A stretch of 64,000 bases of DNA from NCBI RefSeq assembly GCF_000375465.1, contig NZ_AQXH01000002.1, positions 286,947 through 350,946 of the forward strand, written 5' to 3'. Source of the stretch: Balneola vulgaris DSM 17893. Its GTDB lineage: Bacteria; Bacteroidota; Rhodothermia; Balneolales; Balneolaceae. Shown here one piece after another: positions 53,729-64,000 of the stretch. A model generated the notes under the pieces. It saw only the letters and a program-made list of their open reading frames with translations. It was not told where the DNA came from and made no database searches. The position numbers and the translations under genes were made by a program. How positions within the stretch are numbered: the first letter of the stretch is position 1; each line of letters opens with the position of its first letter.

Positions 53729-54358
53729 TTAATCATGGTGCAAATCATTCAAATGATCTACCTGATTTAATAGCCGGCTTTCAAATTTACCTTTATACCA
53801 CACAAGTTCATTTATGGCGCCATTGGTGTGTTCAATTTGATGCATATTCTTAAGCCCCAATCCTAGCCATTCAGATAATAAAATTCTTAACAACCGTCCG
53901 TGAAGCACAAAAACAATAGTGGATGCTGTGGTTGTTCCAAGTAATTCAAGCACCTTTTTATTTGCTCGTTTAAACACCTCAATAGGGGTCTCTCCTCCTC
54001 CAGCAGGCACATCCAACAATCCTGAACTCCAACTCGAATGCAATGCTTTAAGATCATTTATTACCTCATCAAAGGCTTTACCTTCTAATGCCCCAAAATC
54101 CATTTCGTCTAGTTCTGAATAACTTTGAATGGGAACATCATGGTGAATGCTTAAAGGCTTGGCCGTTTCTTGAGTTCGTTTTAAACCACTCGTTATAATA
54201 GCATCAACCTTTATCGTTTCAAGTTCACGCTTTATCGCCTCTGCTTGTGCTAAACCTTTTTCGTTGATTGAAGCATTTATCCCTCTCCCTTGCATCAATT
54301 TGGCCCGGTTGTAATCTGTCTCCCCATGCCTTACTAGAAATATCCTCTTATCCGACAT
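53729..54358 (-). CDS. Histidine phosphatase (phosphoglycerate mutase-like) superfamily protein
   Basis: The 209-residue protein has the RHG motif FLVRHGETDYNRAKLMQGRG and the second His in FVLHGRLLRILLSEWL. The Glu acid in SELDEMDFGALEGKAFDE completes the branch-1 active site. Members are phosphoglycerate mutases, phosphoserine phosphatases or alpha-ribazole phosphatases; without a clearer signature I leave the substrate open. It follows the small membrane protein by 2 bases. Confidence 0.88.
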   Translation of the reverse strand: MSDKRIFLVRHGETDYNRAKLMQGRGINASINEKGLAQAEAIKRELETIKVDAIITSGLKRTQETAKPLSIHHDVPIQSYSELDEMDFGALEGKAFDEVINDLKALHSSWSSGLLDVPAGGGETPIEVFKRANKKVLELLGTTTASTIVFVLHGRLLRILLSEWLGLGLKNMHQIEHTNGAINELVWYKGKFESRLLNQVDHLNDLHHD

Positions 54359-54360
54359 TT

Positions 54361-54999
54361 CTATTTTTTCTTCCTTGTCTTGTGGTAATTCACAGTATTA
54401 ATTAATGACTTTTGCATGTCTTCAATTTTGCCACTCATTAACCCTTCTTTCATTCCATATCGGATTAAAAGCATATTTAGAATCTTATCTTGGCGTTCAG
54501 CTTTATCACTTTTTTTATCCAGCCATTTCATACCTAACTGAAGCAGTCCCACTTTAAAGAGAAAAAACATCACCAAGCCGATCCAAGTAGCTACATATGC
54601 CCCCGACATACCTAACCATATGAGAGAAGCACCGGATATCACATAAATAAAGCCATCAAAATTTAGAAGTCTCGCCAAACTATTTAATCCAGGGTATGCA
54701 AAGGCACTGGTATTCCTATACCACATAACAAAAAAGAGTAAGGAGATGATACCTGACAAGTATGGATTAACCCCAAGCAATGCGAGAATGAGATATACTA
54801 CCAGCGAAAACCCATTAGCACTAGCTACCCAATGATCTGCATTTTTAATGATATCCTCGACCTTAAACTTCTTAAGAAGCCCCGGGATATAGTTATTAAT
54901 CTGTTTGCTGTTTGTATGATACCAATTGCCACTGGAGGTAGTAATACCGTCCTGCAATTCCATCATGTTCCATTCGTATTTGCTTGGTTCTCTAGTCAT
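54361..54999 (-). CDS. Membrane protein of unknown function
   Basis: The 212-residue protein has about four TM helices (residues about 63-80, 82-100, 110-128, 130-148) after an N-terminal soluble part (about 50 residues, EYWNM- and WYHTNSKQINNYIPG-like) and a basic, helical C-terminus (DKKSDKAERQ, VNYHKTRKKK). No family recognised. It sits between the phosphatase and comF in one operon; a shared function is not obvious. Confidence 0.68.
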   Translation of the reverse strand: MTREPSKYEWNMMELQDGITTSSGNWYHTNSKQINNYIPGLLKKFKVEDIIKNADHWVASANGFSLVVYLILALLGVNPYLSGIISLLFFVMWYRNTSAFAYPGLNSLARLLNFDGFIYVISGASLIWLGMSGAYVATWIGLVMFFLFKVGLLQLGMKWLDKKSDKAERQDKILNMLLIRYGMKEGLMSGKIEDMQKSLINTVNYHKTRKKK

Positions 55000-55029
55000 G
55001 GCAGAATATAAGTTAAAGATTAACTTAAT

Positions 55030-55728
55030 TCATGCCTGTGCCACTGTCGCGATGCAGATACTTGAAGGCTTTGCAATTTTTAATTCATTGGCAAGCTCAA
55101 AGGTTGTTGCTCCAGTAGTAATAACATCATCGATGATAATGATATGCTTACCGGTTATCTCTTCTGCATCCTCCATCCTAAATGCTTTCGAAATATTCGC
55201 TCTTCTCTTTTTTAGACTATAACCCGTTTGTGACTTCGTATTCTTAATTCGCCGAACACTTTTTGAATCACACAGCGGAATACCTAGAACTTCCGATACT
55301 CCCATAGCTATATATCTCGCCTGATTAAATCCGCGCATCCGTTTTTTTCTGGGGTGAAGTGGAACCGGCAGTATTAATGAATTCTCTTTATTCAATATTT
55401 TTGCAGCAGGAATTTTTTTAATTCGCGCTCCAAGAAATAATCCTAAATCTTCACCTACAGCGGTTAATCGGTGATATTTCAATTTGTGTAGAATTTCCTG
55501 TAGATATCCCCCTTTGTCAAAACTCCAAAGTGCTACCCTGAACGAGACCCCTTCAGGCATATTAATTCTATCCTCATAGCTTTGTGTAGCACTCTCGAAT
55601 TTATAAACGGCACATTCGGTACAAATCATCTTAAATTTTCCGGAAACTTTGGTGCCACAAAGCAGGCAAACTTCGGGAAATAACAGATGACTTATGGAGG
55701 AACTAAAATATTTAACGAGCTTGAGCAC
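55030..55728 (-). CDS. ComF-family phosphoribosyltransferase-fold protein
   Basis: The 232-residue protein has an N-terminal zinc knuckle (CLLCG and CTECAVYKF) and the PRTase motif IIIIDDVITTGATTFELA, with the ring-like LPVPLHPRKKRMRGFNQARYIA. ComF-type proteins are linked to DNA uptake in some bacteria. It is the first gene of the comF, membrane protein, phosphatase operon; the divergent neighbour is the RodZ-like gene. Confidence 0.88.
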   Translation of the reverse strand: MLKLVKYFSSSISHLLFPEVCLLCGTKVSGKFKMICTECAVYKFESATQSYEDRINMPEGVSFRVALWSFDKGGYLQEILHKLKYHRLTAVGEDLGLFLGARIKKIPAAKILNKENSLILPVPLHPRKKRMRGFNQARYIAMGVSEVLGIPLCDSKSVRRIKNTKSQTGYSLKKRRANISKAFRMEDAEEITGKHIIIIDDVITTGATTFELANELKIAKPSSICIATVAQA

Positions 55729-55828
55729 TTTATTTCTTTTTTAAATTTGAAATGTTGCTTTTGCTGACAACTTTAATTACTTAGTTTGCTCTGTAAATCA
55801 CAAAAAATGAAATTTAATTTAGTTGCAT

Positions 55829-58941
<3,113 letters not shown>

Positions 58942-59011
58942 GCCTGATTCATTCTAGTTCTATATTTCAAATCGATTTCACTATCTTATTTTAACTAATG
59001 AAGGATAGACC

Positions 59012-60226
59012 ATGGAATTGAACCCGCTTGATACGGAACAAATCGGTTTAAAAACACTCGAGAAGCATCTGATTAGATCTTCAACCAAAGTTTCTTTAAA
59101 AATTGGGCTTCCGAAAGAGATTTCGAACGATGAAAAGAGAATCTCTTTAACCCCTGGTGGTGTTTCTATTCTTCGAGGAAATGGTCATGAAGTCTATATT
59201 GAGAAAGGAGCCGGTGAAGAAGCTAACTTTTCTGACCGTGACTATGCAGATGCTGGTGCTGAGATCGCTTACAGCACCCAAGATGTGTTTAAGAAGTCGG
59301 AGCTCATTCTAAAAGTAGCCCCACTCACCTCCGATGAGCTGGAATACCTCGAGCCAGAACAATCCATTATTTCTGCCCTACATATGGGCAATCAAAATGA
59401 GGCTTATGTACAAGCTCTAATTGAAAAGTCGATTACGGGTATTGCCTATGAATTCATTAAAGATCGTGATAATGAATTTCCAATCGTCCGTATGATGCAT
59501 GAAATCACAGGCTCAATTGCGGTTCAAAAAGCGGCCCATTATTTAGAAAATCAGAGTCTAGGTCAAGGAATAATGTTAGGCGGAATTTCTGGTGTACCGC
59601 CTGCTACTGTGGTGATTTTAGGGGCAGGAATTACAGGTGAATATGCTGCACGCACCGCCTTAGGATATGGCGCCCAAGTATTCGTTATGGATACCAACTT
59701 AAATGCCCTTCGCCGACTTGAAAACGCATTAGATCGTCGAATCATTACAGCTGTTGCCAACGAGCAGTATCTGAGTTCTGCACTAAAATTTGCGGATGTT
59801 ATTATCGGAGCCGCTGTTGCCGAAGGTGATCGGTCTCCATGCTGGGTTACTGAAGATATGGTTGCTGGAATGAAGCCCGGTAGTGTTATTGTAGACACGG
59901 TGATAGACCAAGGTGGGTGTATTGCAACAAGCCGTGCTACAACCCATTCTAATCCGATTTATAAAGCCTTCGACGTTACGCACTACTGCGTGCCTAATAT
60001 GCCCGCTGATGTTGCTAGAACTGCCACCTACGCCCTTAATAATGTTTTGGTACCCTATGTACTAGCTATAGGAGATGCAGGCGGAGTAAAAGAATGCCTT
60101 TGGGCTAACACAGCACTTCGAAATGGTGCCTATGTTTATAAAAAGCACTTAACGAAGAAATCACTCGCTCAATTATTCCAAATGGATTATCGCGATATAG
60201 AAATGCTTATTGCTTCCAAAATCTGA
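59012..60226 (+). CDS. ald: Alanine dehydrogenase
   Basis: The 404-residue enzyme interconverts alanine and pyruvate with NAD(H). Visible marks are the N-terminal GLPKEISNDEKRISLTPGGV, EKGAGEEANFSD, the catalytic EYEF-type segment EQSIISALHMGNQ, the Rossmann VVILGAGITGEYAARTALG and YCVPNMPADVARTATYAL. An extra 30 residues precede the usual start, so an internal start such as ATG in IGLPKE-region is not excluded. The gene ends 4 bases before the small membrane protein. Confidence 0.9.
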   Translation: MELNPLDTEQIGLKTLEKHLIRSSTKVSLKIGLPKEISNDEKRISLTPGGVSILRGNGHEVYIEKGAGEEANFSDRDYADAGAEIAYSTQDVFKKSELILKVAPLTSDELEYLEPEQSIISALHMGNQNEAYVQALIEKSITGIAYEFIKDRDNEFPIVRMMHEITGSIAVQKAAHYLENQSLGQGIMLGGISGVPPATVVILGAGITGEYAARTALGYGAQVFVMDTNLNALRRLENALDRRIITAVANEQYLSSALKFADVIIGAAVAEGDRSPCWVTEDMVAGMKPGSVIVDTVIDQGGCIATSRATTHSNPIYKAFDVTHYCVPNMPADVARTATYALNNVLVPYVLAIGDAGGVKECLWANTALRNGAYVYKKHLTKKSLAQLFQMDYRDIEMLIASKI

Positions 60227-60230
60227 TCGT

Positions 60231-60596
60231 ATGTCAGAATTATCCGAAAATAATTACATCCGTATTGTTGTAATAAATTGGGCCATATGTGTACCACTTA
60301 TCGTGCTCTTTGCTTGGCCCTACTACCACGCCGCTATGCTAGTTGGTATGGATGAAAGCTTCCGATATTTAGGAGCTTTCATGTTTGCTCTTCCATTCAT
60401 GATTACCATTCTTCATGGACACGTAACCATGGCTTTAGGATCGGTGCATCGCCAACATTACTATACATGGTTAAAGAATCATCCATACACTTTTGGTCTG
60501 TTTTTTCACCCCATGCTAGTGAAAACCCGATTCAGAATAATTCTATTACTAGTTAGCCTGATTTTTTTACCCATAGGCTATCTACTAGGACTTTAA
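60231..60596 (+). CDS. Small three-TM membrane protein
   Basis: The 121-residue protein (preferred ATG 60231; an upstream ATG at 60210 adds 7 residues and would overlap ald by 17 bases) has three hydrophobic helices, at about residues 10-28, 45-66 and 100-119, with a charged loop containing VHRQHYYTWLKNHP. No family recognised. It lies 4 bases after ald and ends 21 bases before the convergent acsA. Confidence 0.65.
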   Translation: MSELSENNYIRIVVINWAICVPLIVLFAWPYYHAAMLVGMDESFRYLGAFMFALPFMITILHGHVTMALGSVHRQHYYTWLKNHPYTFGLFFHPMLVKTRFRIILLLVSLIFLPIGYLLGL

Positions 60597-60617
60597 ATTT
60601 TGGTGATCTTTCGTGCG

Positions 60618-62516
60618 TTAAATTGGCTTACCATCTTTTATCGCTTCCACCACTGTAGGATCTAATAAAGTGGAAGTGTCACCAAGATTATCGTGATCGT
60701 TAGAAGCTACTTTTCTAAGAATTCTTCGCATGATCTTACCCGATCTTGTTTTCGGAAGTCCAGGAACTATCTGAATTTTATCTGGTTTCGCAATCGGACC
60801 AATAATCTTCACCACTAGATCCAATAATTCTTTTTTAAAGGCCTCTGTATCATTTATTTCTCCATCACAGATCATAAAGGCATATACACCCTGACCTTTG
60901 ATATCATGAGGGTAACCCACTACCGCCGTTTCTACAACTTTTGCATGTTCATCCAATGCATTTTCAATTTCAGCAGTACCAAGCCTATGGCCAGATACAT
61001 TTAGCACATCATCTACACGCCCAGTTATTCGATAATAACCGTCTTCATCTCGTCTACAACCATCCCCTGTAAAATAATAACCTTTATAAGCAGATAGATA
61101 AGTTTGCTTATAACGTTCATGATCTCCATAAACGGTGCGAGCAATTGATGGCCAAGGGTGTTTAATACAAAGATTGCCCTCTACTCCATTTCCTTCAATT
61201 TCATTTCCATTCTCATCCATCAGTACTGGGAATACCCCCGGAAGTGGTAAGGTTGCAAAGCCTGGCTTAGTAGGTGTAATACCCGCTAATGGCGAAATCA
61301 TTATGCCCCCTGTCTCTGTTTGCCACCAAGTATCTACAATTGCACATCGGTTCCCGCCAATATGTTCATCATACCAATGCCATGCTTCTTCATTTATAGG
61401 TTCTCCTACAGAGCCTAGCACCTTCAATGAGCTTAAATCATACTTGTTTACGTAGTCTAAACTGTACGACATCAGTGCACGAATAGCAGTAGGTGCCGTA
61501 TAGAAATGAGTTACTTTGTACTTCTCAACTACTTCCCAGAATCGTCCAGCATCAGGATATGTTGGAGTACCTTCAAAAATGATACCTGTAGCTCCATTTA
61601 ATAACGGACCATAAATAATATAGCTGTGCCCTGTAATCCAACCCGCATCAGCCGTACACCAATAGATGTCATCTGCTCCAACCTGAAAAACATTCCTAAA
61701 TGAATAGCTAGTATACACCATATATCCACCACAGGTATGCACTACTCCTTTAGGTTTACCTGTAGAGCCAGAGGTATATAAAATAAATAATGGGTCCTCG
61801 GCATCCATCTCAACCGCCTCATGTTCTTTTGAGGCATTTCGAATTAAGTTATGCCACCACTCATCTCGTCCTTCAACCCAATTGATATCTCGATTTGTTC
61901 GTTGGCAAACAATTACATTATTAACAGATGGGCTCGTTTCAAGTGCTTTATCTGATATATCTTTGAGTGGTACGTGCTTATCTCCACGACGAAGTCCATC
62001 GTTTGTAATCAACATCTTTGCATCACAATCATTAATTCGTTCACTTAACGACTGTGCTGAAAACCCTGCAAATACGATGGAATGAACCGCTCCAATTCGT
62101 GCACATGCTAACGCAGCAATAACCAACTCAGGAGTCATGGCCATATAAATACAAACTCGATCTCCTTTTTGAATACCTTTGCTTTCTAATACATTGCTAA
62201 ATCGACAAACATCCTCATGAAGCTGCTTAAAGGTAATGGTTCTTCGAAATGAATCGGGATGATTGGGCTCAAAAATAAATGCGGTTTTATTGCCAATCGT
62301 ATTTAGATGGCGATCTAGGGCATTTTCTGTAATATTTAGCTTTCCGCCTTCAAACCACTTAATGTCTGCATCTTCAAAACTACCCGACTGTACATTATCC
62401 CATCGCTTCCTCCAATAAAATGTACCTGCTTCATGTTCCCAAAAGGCTAAGCGATCTTTTTCACTATCCTGAAAGGTTTCCTGGTACTCATCGTACGATT
62501 TTATATTCAGCCACAT
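60618..62516 (-). CDS. acsA: Acetyl-coenzyme A synthetase
   Basis: The 632-residue AMP-forming synthetase activates acetate. The AMP-binding core is LFILYTSGSTGKPKGVVH; further blocks are DTWWQTETGGIMISPL and YFTGDGCRRDEDGYYRITGR, and the C-terminal lysine is in LPKTRSGKIMRRILR, which acetylation would silence. It stands alone; a possible -7 element lies 199 bases upstream on its strand. Confidence 0.95.
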   Translation of the reverse strand: MWLNIKSYDEYQETFQDSEKDRLAFWEHEAGTFYWRKRWDNVQSGSFEDADIKWFEGGKLNITENALDRHLNTIGNKTAFIFEPNHPDSFRRTITFKQLHEDVCRFSNVLESKGIQKGDRVCIYMAMTPELVIAALACARIGAVHSIVFAGFSAQSLSERINDCDAKMLITNDGLRRGDKHVPLKDISDKALETSPSVNNVIVCQRTNRDINWVEGRDEWWHNLIRNASKEHEAVEMDAEDPLFILYTSGSTGKPKGVVHTCGGYMVYTSYSFRNVFQVGADDIYWCTADAGWITGHSYIIYGPLLNGATGIIFEGTPTYPDAGRFWEVVEKYKVTHFYTAPTAIRALMSYSLDYVNKYDLSSLKVLGSVGEPINEEAWHWYDEHIGGNRCAIVDTWWQTETGGIMISPLAGITPTKPGFATLPLPGVFPVLMDENGNEIEGNGVEGNLCIKHPWPSIARTVYGDHERYKQTYLSAYKGYYFTGDGCRRDEDGYYRITGRVDDVLNVSGHRLGTAEIENALDEHAKVVETAVVGYPHDIKGQGVYAFMICDGEINDTEAFKKELLDLVVKIIGPIAKPDKIQIVPGLPKTRSGKIMRRILRKVASNDHDNLGDTSTLLDPTVVEAIKDGKPI

Positions 62517-62714
62517 AGTTGGTCTAAGTTTTGGTTATTTAAGAATTGATTCTAGCCTTATCGAAAGCATAATAAAAGTAATATTAATCAGGCAAGCTAG
62601 AAAACAGTTACATTAGAATTTCTAGCTTTTTACAACTACGTTTTCAGCTATAAGTAGAAGGGAATTAAGAATTTGTTACACGCTCAAATAATAGAATTTT
62701 CACACTTTTTCGTG

Positions 62715-62722
62715 CAAATGTA
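62715..62722 (-). promoter_or_regulatory. Possible -7 element for acsA
   Basis: The minus strand reads TACATTTG, a TAnnTTTG match between the sigma-factor stop and acsA. It would leave an untranslated leader of about 190 bases, so it is a weak call. Confidence 0.3.
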
Positions 62723-62727
62723 AAAGA

Positions 62728-63291
62728 TTATTCGTTCGACTTTCTCTTAAAACAGTGATGAAGTCGACTTAAAATTCTAGATTTCTTTGTGCGAACGTTA
62801 GCCCCAGAAAGATCAAACTCTTCACTAGCCTCTTCTGTAGTGGCATCGGGCTTGTCTATGAAGTACTCAATGAATTTCTTTGACTTATCCTGCAGCTCTT
62901 CTAGACATTCCTTTAATATTCTCTGGCGTTCTTTGTCTAATAGATTCTCTATTTGCTGTTCAGGCTCATATAGCTCATTTAATGCCTCTTCTTCGTACTT
63001 AAACTTATGCTGCCTTTTAGCATATCTGAGATACTCATGACGGCACGATTTGATCAAATAACTAAAGATGTACTTTGGCTCCTTGATCTTATCCTTTCTT
63101 ACTTGTTCAAATACATCTAAAAATGCCTGCTGTACGCACTCTTGCGCAGAATTAGCATCCGCATTCATTGATACAGTTAAATAGTCCTCCAGTCTAGGTA
63201 TAACTTCAGATATAAGATCTGTAGCCTTCTTATTGTCCCCTTCTTGAATGGCTTCTACTAACTCAGAATAATCTACTCTAGCTTTTGTCAA
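62728..63291 (-). CDS. Sigma-70 family RNA polymerase sigma factor (ECF-like)
   Basis: The 187-residue protein has an ECF-like region 2 (SAQECVQQAFLDVFEQVRK, YIFSYLIKSCRHEYLRY) and a region 4-like helix-turn-helix at the C-terminus (TEEASEEFDLSGANVRTKKSRILSRLHHCFK). The linker is unusually acidic (EALNELYEPEQQIENL). No anti-sigma factor follows directly: the next gene is acsA. Its start is divergent from the tandem peptide genes across about 340 bases, the widest non-coding gap in the window. Confidence 0.85.
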   Translation of the reverse strand: MTKARVDYSELVEAIQEGDNKKATDLISEVIPRLEDYLTVSMNADANSAQECVQQAFLDVFEQVRKDKIKEPKYIFSYLIKSCRHEYLRYAKRQHKFKYEEEALNELYEPEQQIENLLDKERQRILKECLEELQDKSKKFIEYFIDKPDATTEEASEEFDLSGANVRTKKSRILSRLHHCFKRKSNE

Positions 63292-63633
63292 TTTTGACTA
63301 TAGATAGTTATAAAATTTATGGCCGATCGCTACGATACGTCCCCTTCATTGAAGCGCCAATATAAAACTCTGAACAACACATCAAAAGCTTTTTTAGCCC
63401 ATCTATGATAGGTTAACGACTAAATATTAATTTTTTTTAACATTTATTTTGACGTGAAAATTATTTTCGATTAGATTAAATGTGTAACAAAATAAATGCA
63501 CTATACTCTTTATGTCGACTATTAAAATGTCTTAGATACAAGATTAGAAAATGCAGTTGTTTTGTAACAATTCAAGGACAGTAAACTCTTGTTCTGGACC
63601 TAAAAAATATTTCACAACAAATTTTATATAAAA
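63292..63633. other. 342-base intergenic region between the sigma factor and the tandem peptide genes
   Basis: AT-rich DNA with a divergent-promoter layout. TGTAACAA occurs twice here (63483-63490 and 63563-63570). I see no ORF of note, no hairpin with a T-run and no full TAnnTTTG match at the right distance upstream of the first peptide gene, so the promoter may use another sigma factor. Confidence 0.6.
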
Positions 63634-63807
63634 ATGAAATCACTTAAATCTCTCTTCGCTCTTATCGCAATCGCTTCTTTCTCATTCGCTTGTGCCACAG
63701 TAACTGATGCTAACCTAGAAGAAATTGATGAGCCAACTGTTGAACAAACTGACGCTGTATTTGGTGGCAACGATTCTCAGCCGATCATCACCAAGCCAAA
63801 AATGTAA
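63634..63807 (+). CDS. 57-residue exported peptide/lipoprotein precursor, copy 1
   Basis: The short gene encodes a Lys-containing, hydrophobic N-terminus (MKSLKSLFALIAIASFSFAC) and then a 38-residue acidic mature part (TVTDANLEEIDEPTVEQTDA, FGGNDSQPII, ending PKM). The SFAC end could be a weak lipobox (Ser and Phe are unusual at -3 and -2) or a signal peptidase I site. It is nearly the same as the next gene, which starts 39 bases on. Coding status is supported by that pair, whose differences are mostly synonymous. Function unknown. Confidence 0.82.
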   Translation: MKSLKSLFALIAIASFSFACATVTDANLEEIDEPTVEQTDAVFGGNDSQPIITKPKM

Positions 63808-63846
63808 TTCATTCACTATCCCATTAACTCTAAAAATACAACCACT

Positions 63847-64000
63847 ATGAAATCACTTAAATCTCTCTTCGCCCTTATCGCAATCGCTTCTTTCTCATTT
63901 GCTTGCGCTTCAGTTACTGATGCTAACCTGGAAGAAGTTAATGAGCCTACTGTTGAACAAACCGACGCTGTATTTGGTGGCAACGATTCTCAGCCGATCA
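63847..64000 (+). CDS. 57-residue-type exported peptide/lipoprotein precursor, copy 2 (partial)
   Basis: The right window edge cuts this gene after 51 codons. It shares the signal and the GGNDSQPI segment with copy 1. Over 154 aligned bases I count 11 differences, 8 of them synonymous and 3 changing residues (Thr to Ser, Ile to Val, Asp to Asn). This is a recent tandem duplication kept by selection on the protein. Further copies may follow outside the window. Confidence 0.82.
   Translation, partial: MKSLKSLFALIAIASFSFACASVTDANLEEVNEPTVEQTDAVFGGNDSQPI

Noticed and set aside
62517..62727. Small RNA or gene between acsA and the sigma factor
   Set aside because: AT-rich DNA without a convincing hairpin or ORF; only a weak -7 element and one repeat site could be noted.

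Overview
The window is a gene-dense (about 90% coding), A+T-leaning stretch of a bacterial chromosome from the Bacteroidota/Balneolota/Rhodothermota side of the tree. Balneolota (Balneola or Gracilimonas type) is my best guess. The evidence is a secreted 940-residue protein with a C-terminal type IX secretion sorting domain (NQNYPNPFNPST motif), a DUF4296 lipoprotein, a cytochrome-b558 type SdhCAB, several TTG starts, few Shine-Dalgarno sequences, and repeated matches to the Bacteroidota-type -7 promoter element TAnnTTTG. I see no rRNA, tRNA, CRISPR, IS element or prophage. Most of the window is core metabolism and housekeeping.

Layout. 1-7 kb: the N-terminal part of an aldehyde dehydrogenase that runs off the left edge, a class III aminotransferase, a lipoprotein plus the large sorted BNR-repeat protein, a single-cysteine thioredoxin-fold protein and a UbiA-type prenyltransferase. 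7-16 kb: a '3-methyladenine glycosylase' family protein, anmK, a small acidic protein, a threonine synthase with an extra C-terminal LeuA-like regulatory domain, a membrane protein, and the lysine/diaminopimelate genes (dapD facing a lysC-dapB-dapA operon). 16-27 kb: an esterase lipoprotein, a DUF819 membrane protein, an apparently catalytically dead beta-lactamase-fold protein, a DUF3592 protein, an RsmI-type methylase, an operon of a P-loop ATPase and an MscS channel, a cell-wall amidase with udk, coaX, an SDR and a DUF4296 lipoprotein. 27-41 kb: recQ, a GH114-like lipoprotein, a GNAT, two adjacent class V aminotransferase-fold proteins (one cytosolic, one Tat-exported), the sdhCAB operon, a YigZ/IMPACT gene without a normal start codon, and arsM overlapping a radical SAM gene. 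41-51 kb: a cobalamin adenosyltransferase, glmM, msrB-dinB-like, the conserved yicC-gmk-rpoZ-coaBC cluster, a PAS sensor kinase with a decayed ATPase domain, and a lipase. 51-64 kb: surE-panB-fabZ-ubiE, a phosphatase-membrane protein-comF operon, a RodZ-like gene with ligA, ald and a small membrane protein, acsA, a sigma-70 family factor, and at the right edge two tandem, nearly identical genes for 57-residue exported peptides or lipoproteins, the second cut by the window edge.

How the genes fit together. lysC, dapA, dapB and dapD supply lysine and meso-diaminopimelate. With glmM, anmK, the amidase and the RodZ-like protein, much of the window serves the cell wall. coaX, panB and coaBC cover several steps to coenzyme A. 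SdhCAB, UbiE/MenG and the UbiA-type enzyme fit a menaquinone-based respiratory chain, and AcsA and the ALDH feed carbon into central metabolism. The parts that are not routine are the tandem peptide pair beside the sigma factor, the ATPase-MscS pair, the arsM-radical SAM pair, the threonine synthase-LeuA domain fusion, the non-AUG YigZ gene, and two proteins with decayed catalytic motifs.
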